A stretch of 64,000 nucleotides of DNA from WLMZ01 sp963732585 (GTDB taxonomy: Bacteria; Actinomycetota; Acidimicrobiia; Acidimicrobiales; Ilumatobacteraceae). Where the stretch lies: positions 1,612,001 to 1,676,000 of the forward strand of contig CAVSZY010000003.1 in the NCBI GenBank assembly GCA_963732585.1, given 5' to 3'. This document shows, piece after piece, positions 53,899 through 62,705 of the stretch. The notes beneath the pieces were generated by a model. It was not told where the DNA came from and did not search any database. It was given only the letters and a program-made list of their open reading frames with translations. Every line of letters begins with the position of its first letter. The stretch's first letter is position 1. Made by a program: the position numbers and the translations under genes.

Positions 53899-55236
53899 AT
53901 GACAAGTGATGAACGCTCGGTTCTGTCCATCGGCGGGTTTGGGCTCGGGGTCCTCTCGCTGGCCTTCGCTGGTTTCGCGTTGACCAAAACCTCCGACGCC
54001 GGCGGTGAAACCGTGGCCGTTTCCGCTGTGCAGACCGTCGACGTGTCGCTCTCCGAGTTCGCCATCACCCCAGGCATGCTGCACGTCGGCACCGGGGATG
54101 TGCAGATCCGCATTTCCAACACCGGCAACGTGGTCCACAACCTGTCGTTCGCTGAGCGCGGCGTGACCAGCCGCGATCTGCAACCGGGGGAAAGCGACAC
54201 GCTGACCCTGAAGAACGTGGAGGCCGGGGAGATGTCGTTCCTGTGCACGATTCCCGGACACGCCGCCTCGGGGATGAGCGGGGCGATGATGGCCGCCGAG
54301 GGTGGCGCCACCGATGGTGGCTCGACGCCGACGACGATGCCGATGGACTGGGCATCGATGGACGCGGCGATGGAGGCGCGAGCGATGCGGTTCGTCGAGG
54401 AGGACAAGACCGAGTTCGGAGGGAAGTTGTTGGAACCGACGGTGCTCGCCGATGGGACCAAGGAGTTCAAGCTGACCGCCGAGATCATCGACTGGGAGGT
54501 CGAGCCGGGCAAGGTGGTTAAGGCTTGGACCTACAACGCGATGGTCCCCGGCCCGGAGATGCGCGTCGATGTCGGCGACAAGGTGCGCATCGTGCTGACC
54601 AACAAGCTGCCGGAGTCGACGACGATCCACCTGCATGGTGTCCGGGTGCCGAATGCCATGGATGGCGTCGACCCGTACACGCAGGACCCGATTGAACCGG
54701 GGGCAACGTTTGCTTACGAATTCGAGGCGCTGGAGCCAGCGGTGGGCATGTATCACAGTCATCACAACGCCCAGATCCAGGTGCCCAACGGCCTCGCTGG
54801 AGCGTTCTTGATCGGCGAGATGCCGATTCCCGCGGCCTTGGCTGACGTCGGCATCACCGATGTCGATCAGCAGGTGACGATGGTGCTCAACGATGCCGGC
54901 ACGATCGGGTTGTCGTTGAACGGCAAGAGCTTTCCGGCGACGCAGCCATACAGCATGAAGCTTGGCGACACGATGCTGGTGCACTACTTCAATGAGGGTT
55001 TGACCAGCCATCCGATGCACCTTCACCAGCCGATGGGCTGGGTGATCGCCAAGGACGGCATCCCGATCAAGACTCCGATGGCCGAGGACACGATCAACAT
55101 CGCCCCAGGTGAGCGCTACACGGTGCTCTACCACGCCGTCGACAAGGGCGTGTGGGCCTGGCACTGCCACATCCTCAACCACGCCGAAGGGCCGCAGGGC
55201 ATGTTCGGCATGGTGACGGCGATCATCGTCGAATAG
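53899..55236 (+). CDS. Cupredoxin-multicopper oxidase fusion, membrane-anchored
   Basis: A 445-residue exported copper enzyme with an N-terminal membrane anchor (about residues 8-29). Residues about 40-130 are a cupredoxin with type 1 copper ligands (His in VVHNLSF; Cys and His in LCTIPGHAASGM). A two-domain oxidase follows, with the four copper motifs in order: HLHGV, HSHHN, HPMHLH and WHCHILNH. These build the type 2/3 trinuclear site and a second type 1 site. It may oxidise an organic or metal substrate or reduce nitrite-like acceptors. Paired DosR-type boxes suggest induction by the adjacent two-component system; a strong terminator follows. Confidence 0.9.
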   Translation: MTSDERSVLSIGGFGLGVLSLAFAGFALTKTSDAGGETVAVSAVQTVDVSLSEFAITPGMLHVGTGDVQIRISNTGNVVHNLSFAERGVTSRDLQPGESDTLTLKNVEAGEMSFLCTIPGHAASGMSGAMMAAEGGATDGGSTPTTMPMDWASMDAAMEARAMRFVEEDKTEFGGKLLEPTVLADGTKEFKLTAEIIDWEVEPGKVVKAWTYNAMVPGPEMRVDVGDKVRIVLTNKLPESTTIHLHGVRVPNAMDGVDPYTQDPIEPGATFAYEFEALEPAVGMYHSHHNAQIQVPNGLAGAFLIGEMPIPAALADVGITDVDQQVTMVLNDAGTIGLSLNGKSFPATQPYSMKLGDTMLVHYFNEGLTSHPMHLHQPMGWVIAKDGIPIKTPMAEDTINIAPGERYTVLYHAVDKGVWAWHCHILNHAEGPQGMFGMVTAIIVE

Positions 55237-55260
55237 TCACCACTGTCCCCGACCCCCAAC

Positions 55261-55302
55261 GGTGTGCCCACCTCGCTTGGTGGGCACACCCGCGTTTTCG
55301 GT
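55261..55302 (+). terminator. Rho-independent terminator after the oxidase gene
   Basis: A perfect 12-bp GC-rich stem (GGTGTGCCCACC and complement, 55261-55272 and 55279-55290) with a 6-nt loop, then a short T-run (TTTT at about 55294). Confidence 0.85.
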
Positions 55303-55316
55303 CAGAATGGCGAGCT

Positions 55317-56492
55317 ATGAGCTTCACCTCGCTGCGCCATCGTTTCCCTGGAATTCGTGATGATTGGGCTCGTTTCGACGGCCCGGCGGGGACGCAAGCG
55401 GTGGATGTGGCCATCCAGGCCTGTGCGGAATGGATGGCCAGTGGCAACAATGCCTGTTCGGGTGGGGCGTTTGCCGCCTCGCAGGAGTGTGAGTTACAGC
55501 ACCAACGCGGCCGTGAGGCAGTTGGGCGGCTGCTCGGCGCCGATCCCAACGGCATCTCGTTCGGAGCGAATATGACCTCGATGACCTTGGCCTTCACCCG
55601 GGCGGTGGCGGCAACGTTGCGGCCTGGCGATCGGGTGGTGGGCACCAAACTCGACCACGACGGCAACGTCACCCCGTGGCGAATCGCCTGCGAGATGAGC
55701 GGCGCCGAGCATGTCTTGGCGCCGTTCGATCCGACGACCGGGATCTTGGCGGCGGATCAGGTCAGCGAGTTGATCGATGAACGGACAAAATGGGTGACGC
55801 TGCCGGGCGCGTCGAATCTGTTGGGCACCGCACCGGAGTTGGCACCGATGATCGCCGCCGCCCATGGCGTCGGGGCGCGGGTGTTCATCGACGCCGTGGC
55901 GCTGGCCCCGCACCATCCCATCGATGTCGGGGCGCTCGGCTGCGACGCGTTGGTGACCTCGCCCTACAAGTGGTACGGGCCGCACTCGGGGGCGATGTAT
56001 ATCGAGCCGTCGCTGCTGAAGGACTTACCGATCGCCAAGTTGAACGCTTCGGAAGGGATCGGACCAAGTCGGTTCGAGACCGGAATGCCGAACTACGAAG
56101 CCGTCGCCGGGATCGAGGCTGCGGCACGGTTCTTGATGGAGGAGGGTATGGAACAGTTGCGGGCAGCGGAGAACGCGCTGTTCGAGCCGATGCTGCGTGG
56201 CTTGCAATCGATTCCCGGGGTGCGGGTGTTTGGCCCGAGCGGGATGGAGGGTCGCACACCGACGGCGGCGTTCCGCATCGAGGGGGTGTCGCCCGCCGAT
56301 GCCGCAGCAGAGTTGGCCCGCGACCACATTGCCGTGTGGGATGGCCACAACTATGCCTTGGGCGTGGTCGACCAATTGGGCCTCGCCGAGGTGGGCGGGG
56401 TGGTGCGCGCTGGCGTCTCGCGGTACCTGGAACCCAGCGACGTGGACAGGCTCTTGAAAACTGTCGAGCGCGTAGCGGCCCGCCACCGCTAA
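55317..56492 (+). CDS. Class V aminotransferase, cysteine desulfurase-like
   Basis: A 391-residue PLP enzyme resembling the cysteine desulfurase-like branch of class V aminotransferases. The PLP-binding lysine is in TSPYKWYGPHSG, and FGANMTSMTLAFTRA, LDHDGNV and FIDAVALAPHHPIDV are typical. The active-site cysteine loop of SufS/IscS is not evident, so sulfur delivery is uncertain and a kynureninase-like or lyase role is possible. No suf or isc genes are nearby. ATG at 55317 chosen at the start of homology. Confidence 0.85.
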   Translation: MSFTSLRHRFPGIRDDWARFDGPAGTQAVDVAIQACAEWMASGNNACSGGAFAASQECELQHQRGREAVGRLLGADPNGISFGANMTSMTLAFTRAVAATLRPGDRVVGTKLDHDGNVTPWRIACEMSGAEHVLAPFDPTTGILAADQVSELIDERTKWVTLPGASNLLGTAPELAPMIAAAHGVGARVFIDAVALAPHHPIDVGALGCDALVTSPYKWYGPHSGAMYIEPSLLKDLPIAKLNASEGIGPSRFETGMPNYEAVAGIEAAARFLMEEGMEQLRAAENALFEPMLRGLQSIPGVRVFGPSGMEGRTPTAAFRIEGVSPADAAAELARDHIAVWDGHNYALGVVDQLGLAEVGGVVRAGVSRYLEPSDVDRLLKTVERVAARHR

Positions 56493-56515
56493 ACCCGTCA
56501 GACCAACGGGAGACA

Positions 56516-56690
56516 GCCATGGTCTCAGCGAAGTCGTCGAAGAAAGGGATGCTGAAGATGGACAACTCGATGTTCTCCGGCAAGCAGAACAGACGTCGGA
56601 TTCCGCCGGCTGCTCGAGGCGTCGAGACCAGCTGGTAGTTCGGATCGCGTTCGATCACGGTGAGGTTGACGCTCGGGTCCTGAACTCTTC
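56516..56690 (-). pseudogene. Remnant of an FAD-dependent (DAO-family) oxidoreductase
   Basis: About 57 codons on the minus strand read DPSVNLTVIERDPNYQLV, then AAGGIRRLFCLPENIELS and FFDDFAETMAV. This matches residues about 25-80 of D-amino-acid-oxidase-type flavoproteins (VVERDPTY..., IRQQFSTPENI...). The upstream GxGxxG motif and the rest of the enzyme are missing. It is a decayed fragment. Confidence 0.5.
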
Positions 56691-57015
56691 ACGCCTGCCT
56701 CGATACGTGTGTGGTGAACATGGTCGCAGTATGACCGAACCCGGATCCCTCGACGATTCCGCCAGGCCACGCGAACATTACAACCTCGTCGCGGCGTCTA
56801 GCGTGGGCGCGACGTTTCTGTCATAGTGACTCTCAATCACCATCGGTTTCCCGTGAGGGGGTTCGGATGTCGAAGTGTCGGATGCGGTGGAAACACGACC
56901 AGCACTGGGTCGTGAGAATGCGCGCCGTTTGAAGTCAGGTCCGCCTGACCGCCGCCATTCGCTCGCGCTTCGTCTTTGCTGAGTTCGACAACCATCCGTA
57001 TCGGAGGATCCAACC
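56691..57015. other. Intergenic stretch without a recognisable gene
   Basis: About 325 bases with no supported gene, RNA or repeat. It presumably holds the promoter of the lipoprotein-ABC operon that starts at 57016. Confidence 0.4.
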
Positions 57016-58011
57016 GTGGTGCGCACCCTTCTCCCTCGTCGAGGAAGCCAATGTCGCCGATGGACGGCTCTCGCAGCAGTCGTCGGCCTACTCGCTGGCG
57101 CGTGCTCTAGCGCCGCCGGCGAGTCCGCAAGCCCCGTCGGCACGGGTGCCGCAGCCGTTGCTGGCGTGGCGGCAACCGCTGCGACGGCCGAGAGCGACGA
57201 AACCATCGCCAATCCGAACGGAGGTGAACCGGGCTGCGGCACGACTGTCACAACGGTCGAATTCGACCCGGCAAACTTCGTCGACCCGACGCTCGACACC
57301 AATCCGTTCCATCCACTCAAACCCGGCACGCAATGGGTTCGCGGCGGTTCGACCCTGGTGGGCGGTAGGGAAGTCCCGCATCAGGTGATCTCGACGATGA
57401 CCGATGTGATCCGTGAGATCGACGGCGTGGCGACGATCGCGATGCTCGACGAGTCGACCGATGCCGGTGAGGTAGCGCAGATCGGTATGGATTACTTCGG
57501 CCTCGACAAGGATGGCAACGTATGGCTGCTCGGTGGCTATACCGAGGAGTACGAGGGCGGCGAGTACACCAATACCGAGGACGCCTGGCTCGGCACTGCC
57601 GACGGCTCAAAGATCGGCATCCTCGCTCCCGCCGACGTCACGATGGCGACACCGAAATGGTGTATCGGCGGGTCACCCGAGGATGACCCGACGGTCGGGG
57701 CGGCTGTCGAAATCGGAGTCTCCGAGTGCGTCGAGTTCGGTTGTTACGACGATGTCCGCATCGTCCAGGAGGGCGAGATCGGTGCGCCCGATAACGAACA
57801 CAAGTACTACGCTCGTGGGGTCGGTGTGGTCCGCAACGTTCCGCTCAACGCCAGTCTGCACAAGGACAGGTTCGAGTTGCAGAACTTTGTCGTGCTCAGC
57901 CCGGAGGGCCTCGCCGAGGTCAGCCAAACAGTCCTTGACCTCGAAGAACATGGCCGTGCGACAGCGGCCGAGGTATACGGCGACGCGCCCACCTCGCAGA
58001 GGGCCAATTGA
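57016..58011 (+). CDS. Predicted lipoprotein linked to an ABC exporter module
   Basis: A 331-residue exported protein with lipobox LLAGAC and a low-complexity Ala/Thr-rich spacer. The mature domain has no named family: it includes FVDPTLDTNPFHPLKPGTQWVRGG, DVIREIDGVATIAMLDESTD, and repeated acidic YTEEYEGGEYTNTEDAW, with four Cys that could form disulfides. Its stop overlaps the TTG start of the ABC ATPase gene (TTGA), so it is part of the export operon, perhaps as substrate or periplasmic partner. Confidence 0.72.
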   Translation: MVRTLLPRRGSQCRRWTALAAVVGLLAGACSSAAGESASPVGTGAAAVAGVAATAATAESDETIANPNGGEPGCGTTVTTVEFDPANFVDPTLDTNPFHPLKPGTQWVRGGSTLVGGREVPHQVISTMTDVIREIDGVATIAMLDESTDAGEVAQIGMDYFGLDKDGNVWLLGGYTEEYEGGEYTNTEDAWLGTADGSKIGILAPADVTMATPKWCIGGSPEDDPTVGAAVEIGVSECVEFGCYDDVRIVQEGEIGAPDNEHKYYARGVGVVRNVPLNASLHKDRFELQNFVVLSPEGLAEVSQTVLDLEEHGRATAAEVYGDAPTSQRAN

Positions 58012-58682
58012 GCCAGCCGATAATCCGAATCGAGGCGGTGTCGAAGACCTTCTCGACCTCCGACGGCACGGCCGTGCCCGTGCTCGATGACGTCTCGCTC
58101 GTGCTCAACTGCGGTGATAAGGCCAGCCTGATCGGACCGTCGGGCAGTGGGAAATCGACCCTGCTGTCGTTGATCGCTGGTTTGTTACGGCCGGATTCGG
58201 GCACGATCGAATTCGACGGCATCTCCCTGGCCGATATGGACGAGGCGGCATGTGCTCGCCTGCGAGCGCAGCGAATTGGCATTGCCCTGCAGTCAGACAA
58301 TCTCATTCCATTCCTGTCCGCCCGCGAGAACGTTCAGCTGGCGTTGAAGTTCGCTGGGCGTATCCCCCGAAAGCAAACGCGGCCACGGGCCATGGAATTG
58401 CTCGACCGTCTCGGCGTCGTGCACCGCGCCGATCACCGACCCAGGCAGCTGTCCGGGGGTGAGGCGCAGCGTGTTGCCCTTGCAGTGGCGATGGCCAACC
58501 AACCAGCGTTGCTGCTCGCCGATGAAGTCGTCGCACAGTTAGACGCCGATACCGCCGGAAGCGTCGTCGACGAAGTGCTCAGCACCGACTGTGCCGTGCT
58601 CTACGTGACCCATCACGTCCCGCTTGCCGACCGCGTGCAGCGGCGCTACTGCCTTCGTAACCACCGCATCGAACCTCGATAA
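58008..58682 (+). CDS. ABC transporter ATPase (LolD/MacB type) 1
   Basis: A 224-residue ATPase with Walker A GPSGSGKST, signature LSGGEAQRVALA and a Walker B reading LLLADEVVAQLD, where the usual Glu-Pro-Thr is Glu-Val-Val. The catalytic Glu is kept, so it may still be active, but the D-loop region is altered. It starts at a TTG coupled to the lipoprotein gene. It and the next ATPase probably form a heterodimer driving the FtsX-like permease. Confidence 0.88.
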   Translation: MSQPIIRIEAVSKTFSTSDGTAVPVLDDVSLVLNCGDKASLIGPSGSGKSTLLSLIAGLLRPDSGTIEFDGISLADMDEAACARLRAQRIGIALQSDNLIPFLSARENVQLALKFAGRIPRKQTRPRAMELLDRLGVVHRADHRPRQLSGGEAQRVALAVAMANQPALLLADEVVAQLDADTAGSVVDEVLSTDCAVLYVTHHVPLADRVQRRYCLRNHRIEPR

Positions 58683-58713
58683 GGACTGATCTCACCGCCA
58701 CAAGGAGCCTCTA

Positions 58714-59409
58714 GTGCCCGCTGCGAACACCGTGACCACGAGCGATCTTGTCGTCGACCACGACAACGGCGTCCGTCTCGTACATGCGTTGAGCCACCGG
58801 GCGATGAGCGTGCCGGGAGGCACGAGCGCCGCCATCATGGGGCCGAGTGGCTGCGGTAAGTCAACCCTGTTGGGTCTGCTCGCCGGCCTGGCGCTGCCAA
58901 CCTCGGGCACGGTGTCGATCGGTGACGTGACAATCTCCGACCTCGCCGATTCGGCGCGGGCGGAGTTCCGTCGCGGGGCAATCGGCATGGTCTATCAAGC
59001 CGACAACCTGCTGCCGCACCTGACGGTGGAGGAAAACGTCGCCTTGCCGGTGGCGATTGGTCGTCGAGCCGGCTCTGCTCCCGGCAGCGATCCGCTTCGC
59101 CTTCTCGATCGCCTCGGCCTCGGGGCCCTTGCCGCCCGTTTCCCCGATCAACTGTCCGGAGGACAGCGCCAGCGAGTCGCCGTCGCCAGGGCCATCGTCA
59201 ACCGCCCGATGCTGATCCTCGCCGACGAACCGACCGGCGCCCTCGACGACGACAATGCCAGAGGGGTTGTGGAGTTGTTGACCGAAGTGCAGCGCGACCT
59301 GGCGGCGACGTTGATCGTGGTGACCCACGACCCGGCGATTGCCGCCTATTGCGACAACATCGAATACCTCGGACAACCCGTGGCACAGGAGATGGCCGAT
59401 GGCCGTTGA
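58714..59409 (+). CDS. ABC transporter ATPase (LolD/MacB type) 2
   Basis: A 231-residue ATPase with full consensus motifs: Walker A GPSGCGKST, signature LSGGQRQRVAVA and Walker B LILADEPTGALDD, plus the switch His in VVTHDPA. In contrast to its partner the D-loop is canonical. Its stop overlaps the permease start by 11 bp, so translation is coupled. Confidence 0.93.
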   Translation: MPAANTVTTSDLVVDHDNGVRLVHALSHRAMSVPGGTSAAIMGPSGCGKSTLLGLLAGLALPTSGTVSIGDVTISDLADSARAEFRRGAIGMVYQADNLLPHLTVEENVALPVAIGRRAGSAPGSDPLRLLDRLGLGALAARFPDQLSGGQRQRVAVARAIVNRPMLILADEPTGALDDDNARGVVELLTEVQRDLAATLIVVTHDPAIAAYCDNIEYLGQPVAQEMADGR

Positions 59410-62400
59410 CACGAGTTACGTCATCGCCGATCTGCTGCGCAATCCTCGGCGCACGCTGTCGACCGTGAGCGGGGTCGTGCTCGGCGTTGGTCTGTTCTGT
59501 GGTGTGCTGTTCTTCGTCGACGGCCTCTCCGCCTCGATGACGCAACGGGCCGTGGCACCGCTTCCGATCGACATGCAGCGAATCGTCACCCAACGAGCAG
59601 GCACCTCGCTGATTCTCTCACAATCGTTCGACGCCCTCGCCAGCGCTGGCCCGGCGGAGATGATCGTCATCCTGGAACTCGTCAACCGTGGCGACACGAC
59701 CGCCAACGAGGTGACGGTTCGCTCGCTCCCCGCAGCGAGTCTGGCCTATGTGGCGGGTTCGGCGGCGATCGATCGCAGCGTCGCCGCCGAGGACCCGCTG
59801 ATGCTCGTCTCGGGTGACGAGAACCCCTTTGCCCAAGGCGCGGCGCGCTCAGGGGTGAACCTCGGCGCGATCGCTGCCGGGGAAACCGTGCAGATGACCT
59901 ATCGCGTCACCACTGCCGACAGCTCGGTCGTTGTCGACGACAACAGCGTCAGCTCGACGTTCTCGACCCGAGAATCGATCAACACCATTCGTGCCAACGC
60001 TGCACCACCGCCCACGCTGATCGATCTCGCCGAGCGCATCGCCGCTACCCCGGGTGTAGCCCATGCGCTGCCGCTGTCGATCGGAGATCTTGGCAGCGCG
60101 ACGATCACCGTTGGCGAACTGACGGCGCCAGGACCGACGAAGATCTTCGGTTTCAGTGCTGCCTACGACGCTCGTGACGAGAGCATCGACATCGTCGAGG
60201 GAAGGATTGACTCCGGCGGTGCGGTGCTCAGTGGCGAGGCCGCGACGACACTCGGTGCTGAACTCGGCGAGACGGTGGCGATCACCTTGCCCGATGATTC
60301 CACCATCGAGCTCACGGTCACGGGCGTGGCCGACCTGTCGCGGTCGCGATCGCTGTTTTCGAGCCGACGCGGGGGTGATCTGGAGACGTTTGTCTACGTT
60401 CGAAACTCGGTCATCGTCTCGCCGGAGGTGTTCGCCGAGATTGTCTTCCCGGCGTTCGAGCGAGCAGCTGCCGACGTGTCGCAGCGACTGAAAAGTCCAC
60501 CGATCCGCGAGATCGACATCACCCTCGAACGTGACCCGCTCAACGCCGATCCGGCAACCGCCGTCGTGCAGACAAAGGCGATAGGCGAGGATGTGCTCTC
60601 CGTTGCCGTGAACGACGACTACCTGTTGGACAACATCTCCAACACCCTCGGCGTCGCCGCCGACGACGCCTCGGTCGCCAAACGACTCTTCGTCTTTCTG
60701 GGCGTCCCCGGGGCGCTGTTGGCGGCCGTCTTGTCCGCTTACGCGGGGAATGTGCTCGCCGAGGCGCAGCGACGCGAACACGCCACGTTGCGCATCCGCG
60801 GCGCCAGTCGCCGACATCTGCTGCGGCTGCTGGCGGCGCGCACGGCCTTGCTGACGGCAACCGGCAGCATCGTTGGGCTGACACTTGGCTATCTCTGCGC
60901 GCTGGCGATCCTCGGCCGGGAGTCGTTACAGCGCGCCAATCCGTCGAGCCTGCTCGTCTCCGCGCTGGTCGGTACAGTCGGTGGCTTCGTGGCCACCGGT
61001 GCCGGTTTGTACCTCACCGGGCGCCGCTCGATCGACCGCGAAATCGCTGAAGACAGAGCGCAGATGAGCGTGCGCTCGCCCCTGTGGCGCAGGGCGCAGC
61101 TCGACGTCGTCGGGGTCGTCTTGATCGTCGCCGGCACCATCTGGGCCGTCACCAGCAACGCGTTCGACGGTGCCGCCGGCTCGGTCTACTTCGGCCGGTC
61201 GGTGCAGCTGAATTTGTGGTTGTTGATCCTGCCGGTCGCTGCCTGGATCAGCGGCAGCCTCGTTGCGGCGCGGCTCATCAGCCACGGTTTGCGTCGTGCC
61301 GATCCGCGATCGACGCCAACTCTCGGTCGGGTGGCGCCGGCGTTGTACCGACGCAGCGTTGGACGCCGGCCGTGGGCGATCAGCAACGGGGCCATCGTGA
61401 CGTCGCTGATCGTCGGCATGGCCACGAGTCTGGCTGCCTTCACAGCCTCCTACGACGTCGCCAAAAGTGCTGACGCCCGCTATGCCAATGGCGCCGATAT
61501 TCGGATCTCTCCGAGCCCGACCGCGGCTCGAATCTATGGTGCCGACAGCGCCGACGAGTTCGCCTCAGCGCACATCGCGACGGTCACTCCGGTGATCTAC
61601 AGCCTGAGCAATGTCGTGCTGCGCAGCGACAGGACCTCGGATCCCGGGAATGTTGCCGCAGTCGACCCGGAAAGCTACCTCAAGATCGCTCCGCTGAGCC
61701 CCGAACTCGCTACCCAGCTGCGCGCAATGGGTGGTAATTCGTCGACTATTTTGCTCAATCGCGAGATGGCTCGATACCTCAAGGCGCAGGTCGGCGATAC
61801 CATCCACGCACTACTGGCGCGCTCGACTCCGGAGCAGGTCGACGTGCCGATGAGGCTGACGGCGGTGTTCGAACGGCTTCCCGGGTTTCCTGACGGGGCG
61901 GATGCGGTGATCGACATCGCTACCCATACGGCGCATGTGCCCACGAAAGCACCCGACTTCTTCCTCGGCACGACCGTCGATGAGAGCGCGCAGACGCTGG
62001 CCTCGGCAGTCGCGGATCTCGAGGCTGGGCCAGCGGGACAAGATCTGCACATCGACACCAGAGCCTCGGTTCTCGATCGCGACCAATCGAGTCTGGCCGC
62101 GCTCAACATCGCCGGTCTCGTCGATCTCGATTCCGCATTCGCCCTGGCCATGGCGATAATCGCGATTGCGATCTTCGTCTTCGGACTGCTGTTGCAGCGT
62201 CGTCGTGAATATGTCACATTGCGCGCCCAAGGGCTCGATGCGCGCACGGTGCGCACGATCATCGCCTCCGAAGCAGCGACCGTCGCGGTCGCAGGCTGTC
62301 TCGCCGGTATGGCGATCGGCGCCGTCATGGGCCTGTACTTCGTACGTGTCCTGCGGCCATTGTTCGTGCTCGACCCGGCGTATCGGCTACCGCTCAGCGC

Positions 62401-62509
62401 GTTGCTGATACCGATCGCGCTGGTCGGCATCGCAACGATTCCCTCGACGTTGGTGGCGTCACGGTTGGTCAATGCGCTCGAGCCGACTGAACTGCTGAGA
62501 GATGAATGA
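59399..62509 (+). CDS. Large FtsX-like ABC permease
   Basis: A 1036-residue permease of the MacB/LolCE superfamily with two FtsX modules, one in the middle (about 440-570) and one at the C-terminus (about 910-1035), each with four-helix character. Extracytoplasmic domains lie between residues 40-430 and 660-890. The start MAVDTSYVIADLLRNPRRT is a typical cytoplasmic lead into the first helix. Such proteins move lipoproteins, lipids or peptides by mechanotransmission. With two different ATPases and a lipoprotein in one operon, an export or surface-display role is likely. Confidence 0.88.
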   Translation: MAVDTSYVIADLLRNPRRTLSTVSGVVLGVGLFCGVLFFVDGLSASMTQRAVAPLPIDMQRIVTQRAGTSLILSQSFDALASAGPAEMIVILELVNRGDTTANEVTVRSLPAASLAYVAGSAAIDRSVAAEDPLMLVSGDENPFAQGAARSGVNLGAIAAGETVQMTYRVTTADSSVVVDDNSVSSTFSTRESINTIRANAAPPPTLIDLAERIAATPGVAHALPLSIGDLGSATITVGELTAPGPTKIFGFSAAYDARDESIDIVEGRIDSGGAVLSGEAATTLGAELGETVAITLPDDSTIELTVTGVADLSRSRSLFSSRRGGDLETFVYVRNSVIVSPEVFAEIVFPAFERAAADVSQRLKSPPIREIDITLERDPLNADPATAVVQTKAIGEDVLSVAVNDDYLLDNISNTLGVAADDASVAKRLFVFLGVPGALLAAVLSAYAGNVLAEAQRREHATLRIRGASRRHLLRLLAARTALLTATGSIVGLTLGYLCALAILGRESLQRANPSSLLVSALVGTVGGFVATGAGLYLTGRRSIDREIAEDRAQMSVRSPLWRRAQLDVVGVVLIVAGTIWAVTSNAFDGAAGSVYFGRSVQLNLWLLILPVAAWISGSLVAARLISHGLRRADPRSTPTLGRVAPALYRRSVGRRPWAISNGAIVTSLIVGMATSLAAFTASYDVAKSADARYANGADIRISPSPTAARIYGADSADEFASAHIATVTPVIYSLSNVVLRSDRTSDPGNVAAVDPESYLKIAPLSPELATQLRAMGGNSSTILLNREMARYLKAQVGDTIHALLARSTPEQVDVPMRLTAVFERLPGFPDGADAVIDIATHTAHVPTKAPDFFLGTTVDESAQTLASAVADLEAGPAGQDLHIDTRASVLDRDQSSLAALNIAGLVDLDSAFALAMAIIAIAIFVFGLLLQRRREYVTLRAQGLDARTVRTIIASEAATVAVAGCLAGMAIGAVMGLYFVRVLRPLFVLDPAYRLPLSALLIPIALVGIATIPSTLVASRLVNALEPTELLRDE

Positions 62510-62535
62510 GCATGCGCATCGGGCTGCAACTCACG

Positions 62536-62550
62536 GTCACTAAAAGTGAC
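62536..62550. promoter_or_regulatory. Operator-like inverted repeat upstream of the RND pump gene
   Basis: GTCACT-aaa-AGTGAC, a perfect 6-bp inverted repeat around 3 bp, lies 156 bp before the pump start in an otherwise featureless gap. No regulator gene is adjacent. Confidence 0.35.
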
Positions 62551-62705
62551 ATTCTGGCGAAGGATTATGAAGGTTATTGACAATCGCATGCGGTAGGCAG
62601 ACAGTGAGGAAACTCGGAGAGTGGGAGGTTTGGGGTGAAGGATTTTCGAATTCTTGACGCGTGTACCGAGGGTGTTTCCCGTGTCGGCGACGTCGGCGAG
62701 CAACC

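Noticed and set aside
55317..56492. Calling the class V aminotransferase SufS or IscS
   Set aside because: No suf or isc neighbours and no clear catalytic cysteine loop; only the general family is supported.
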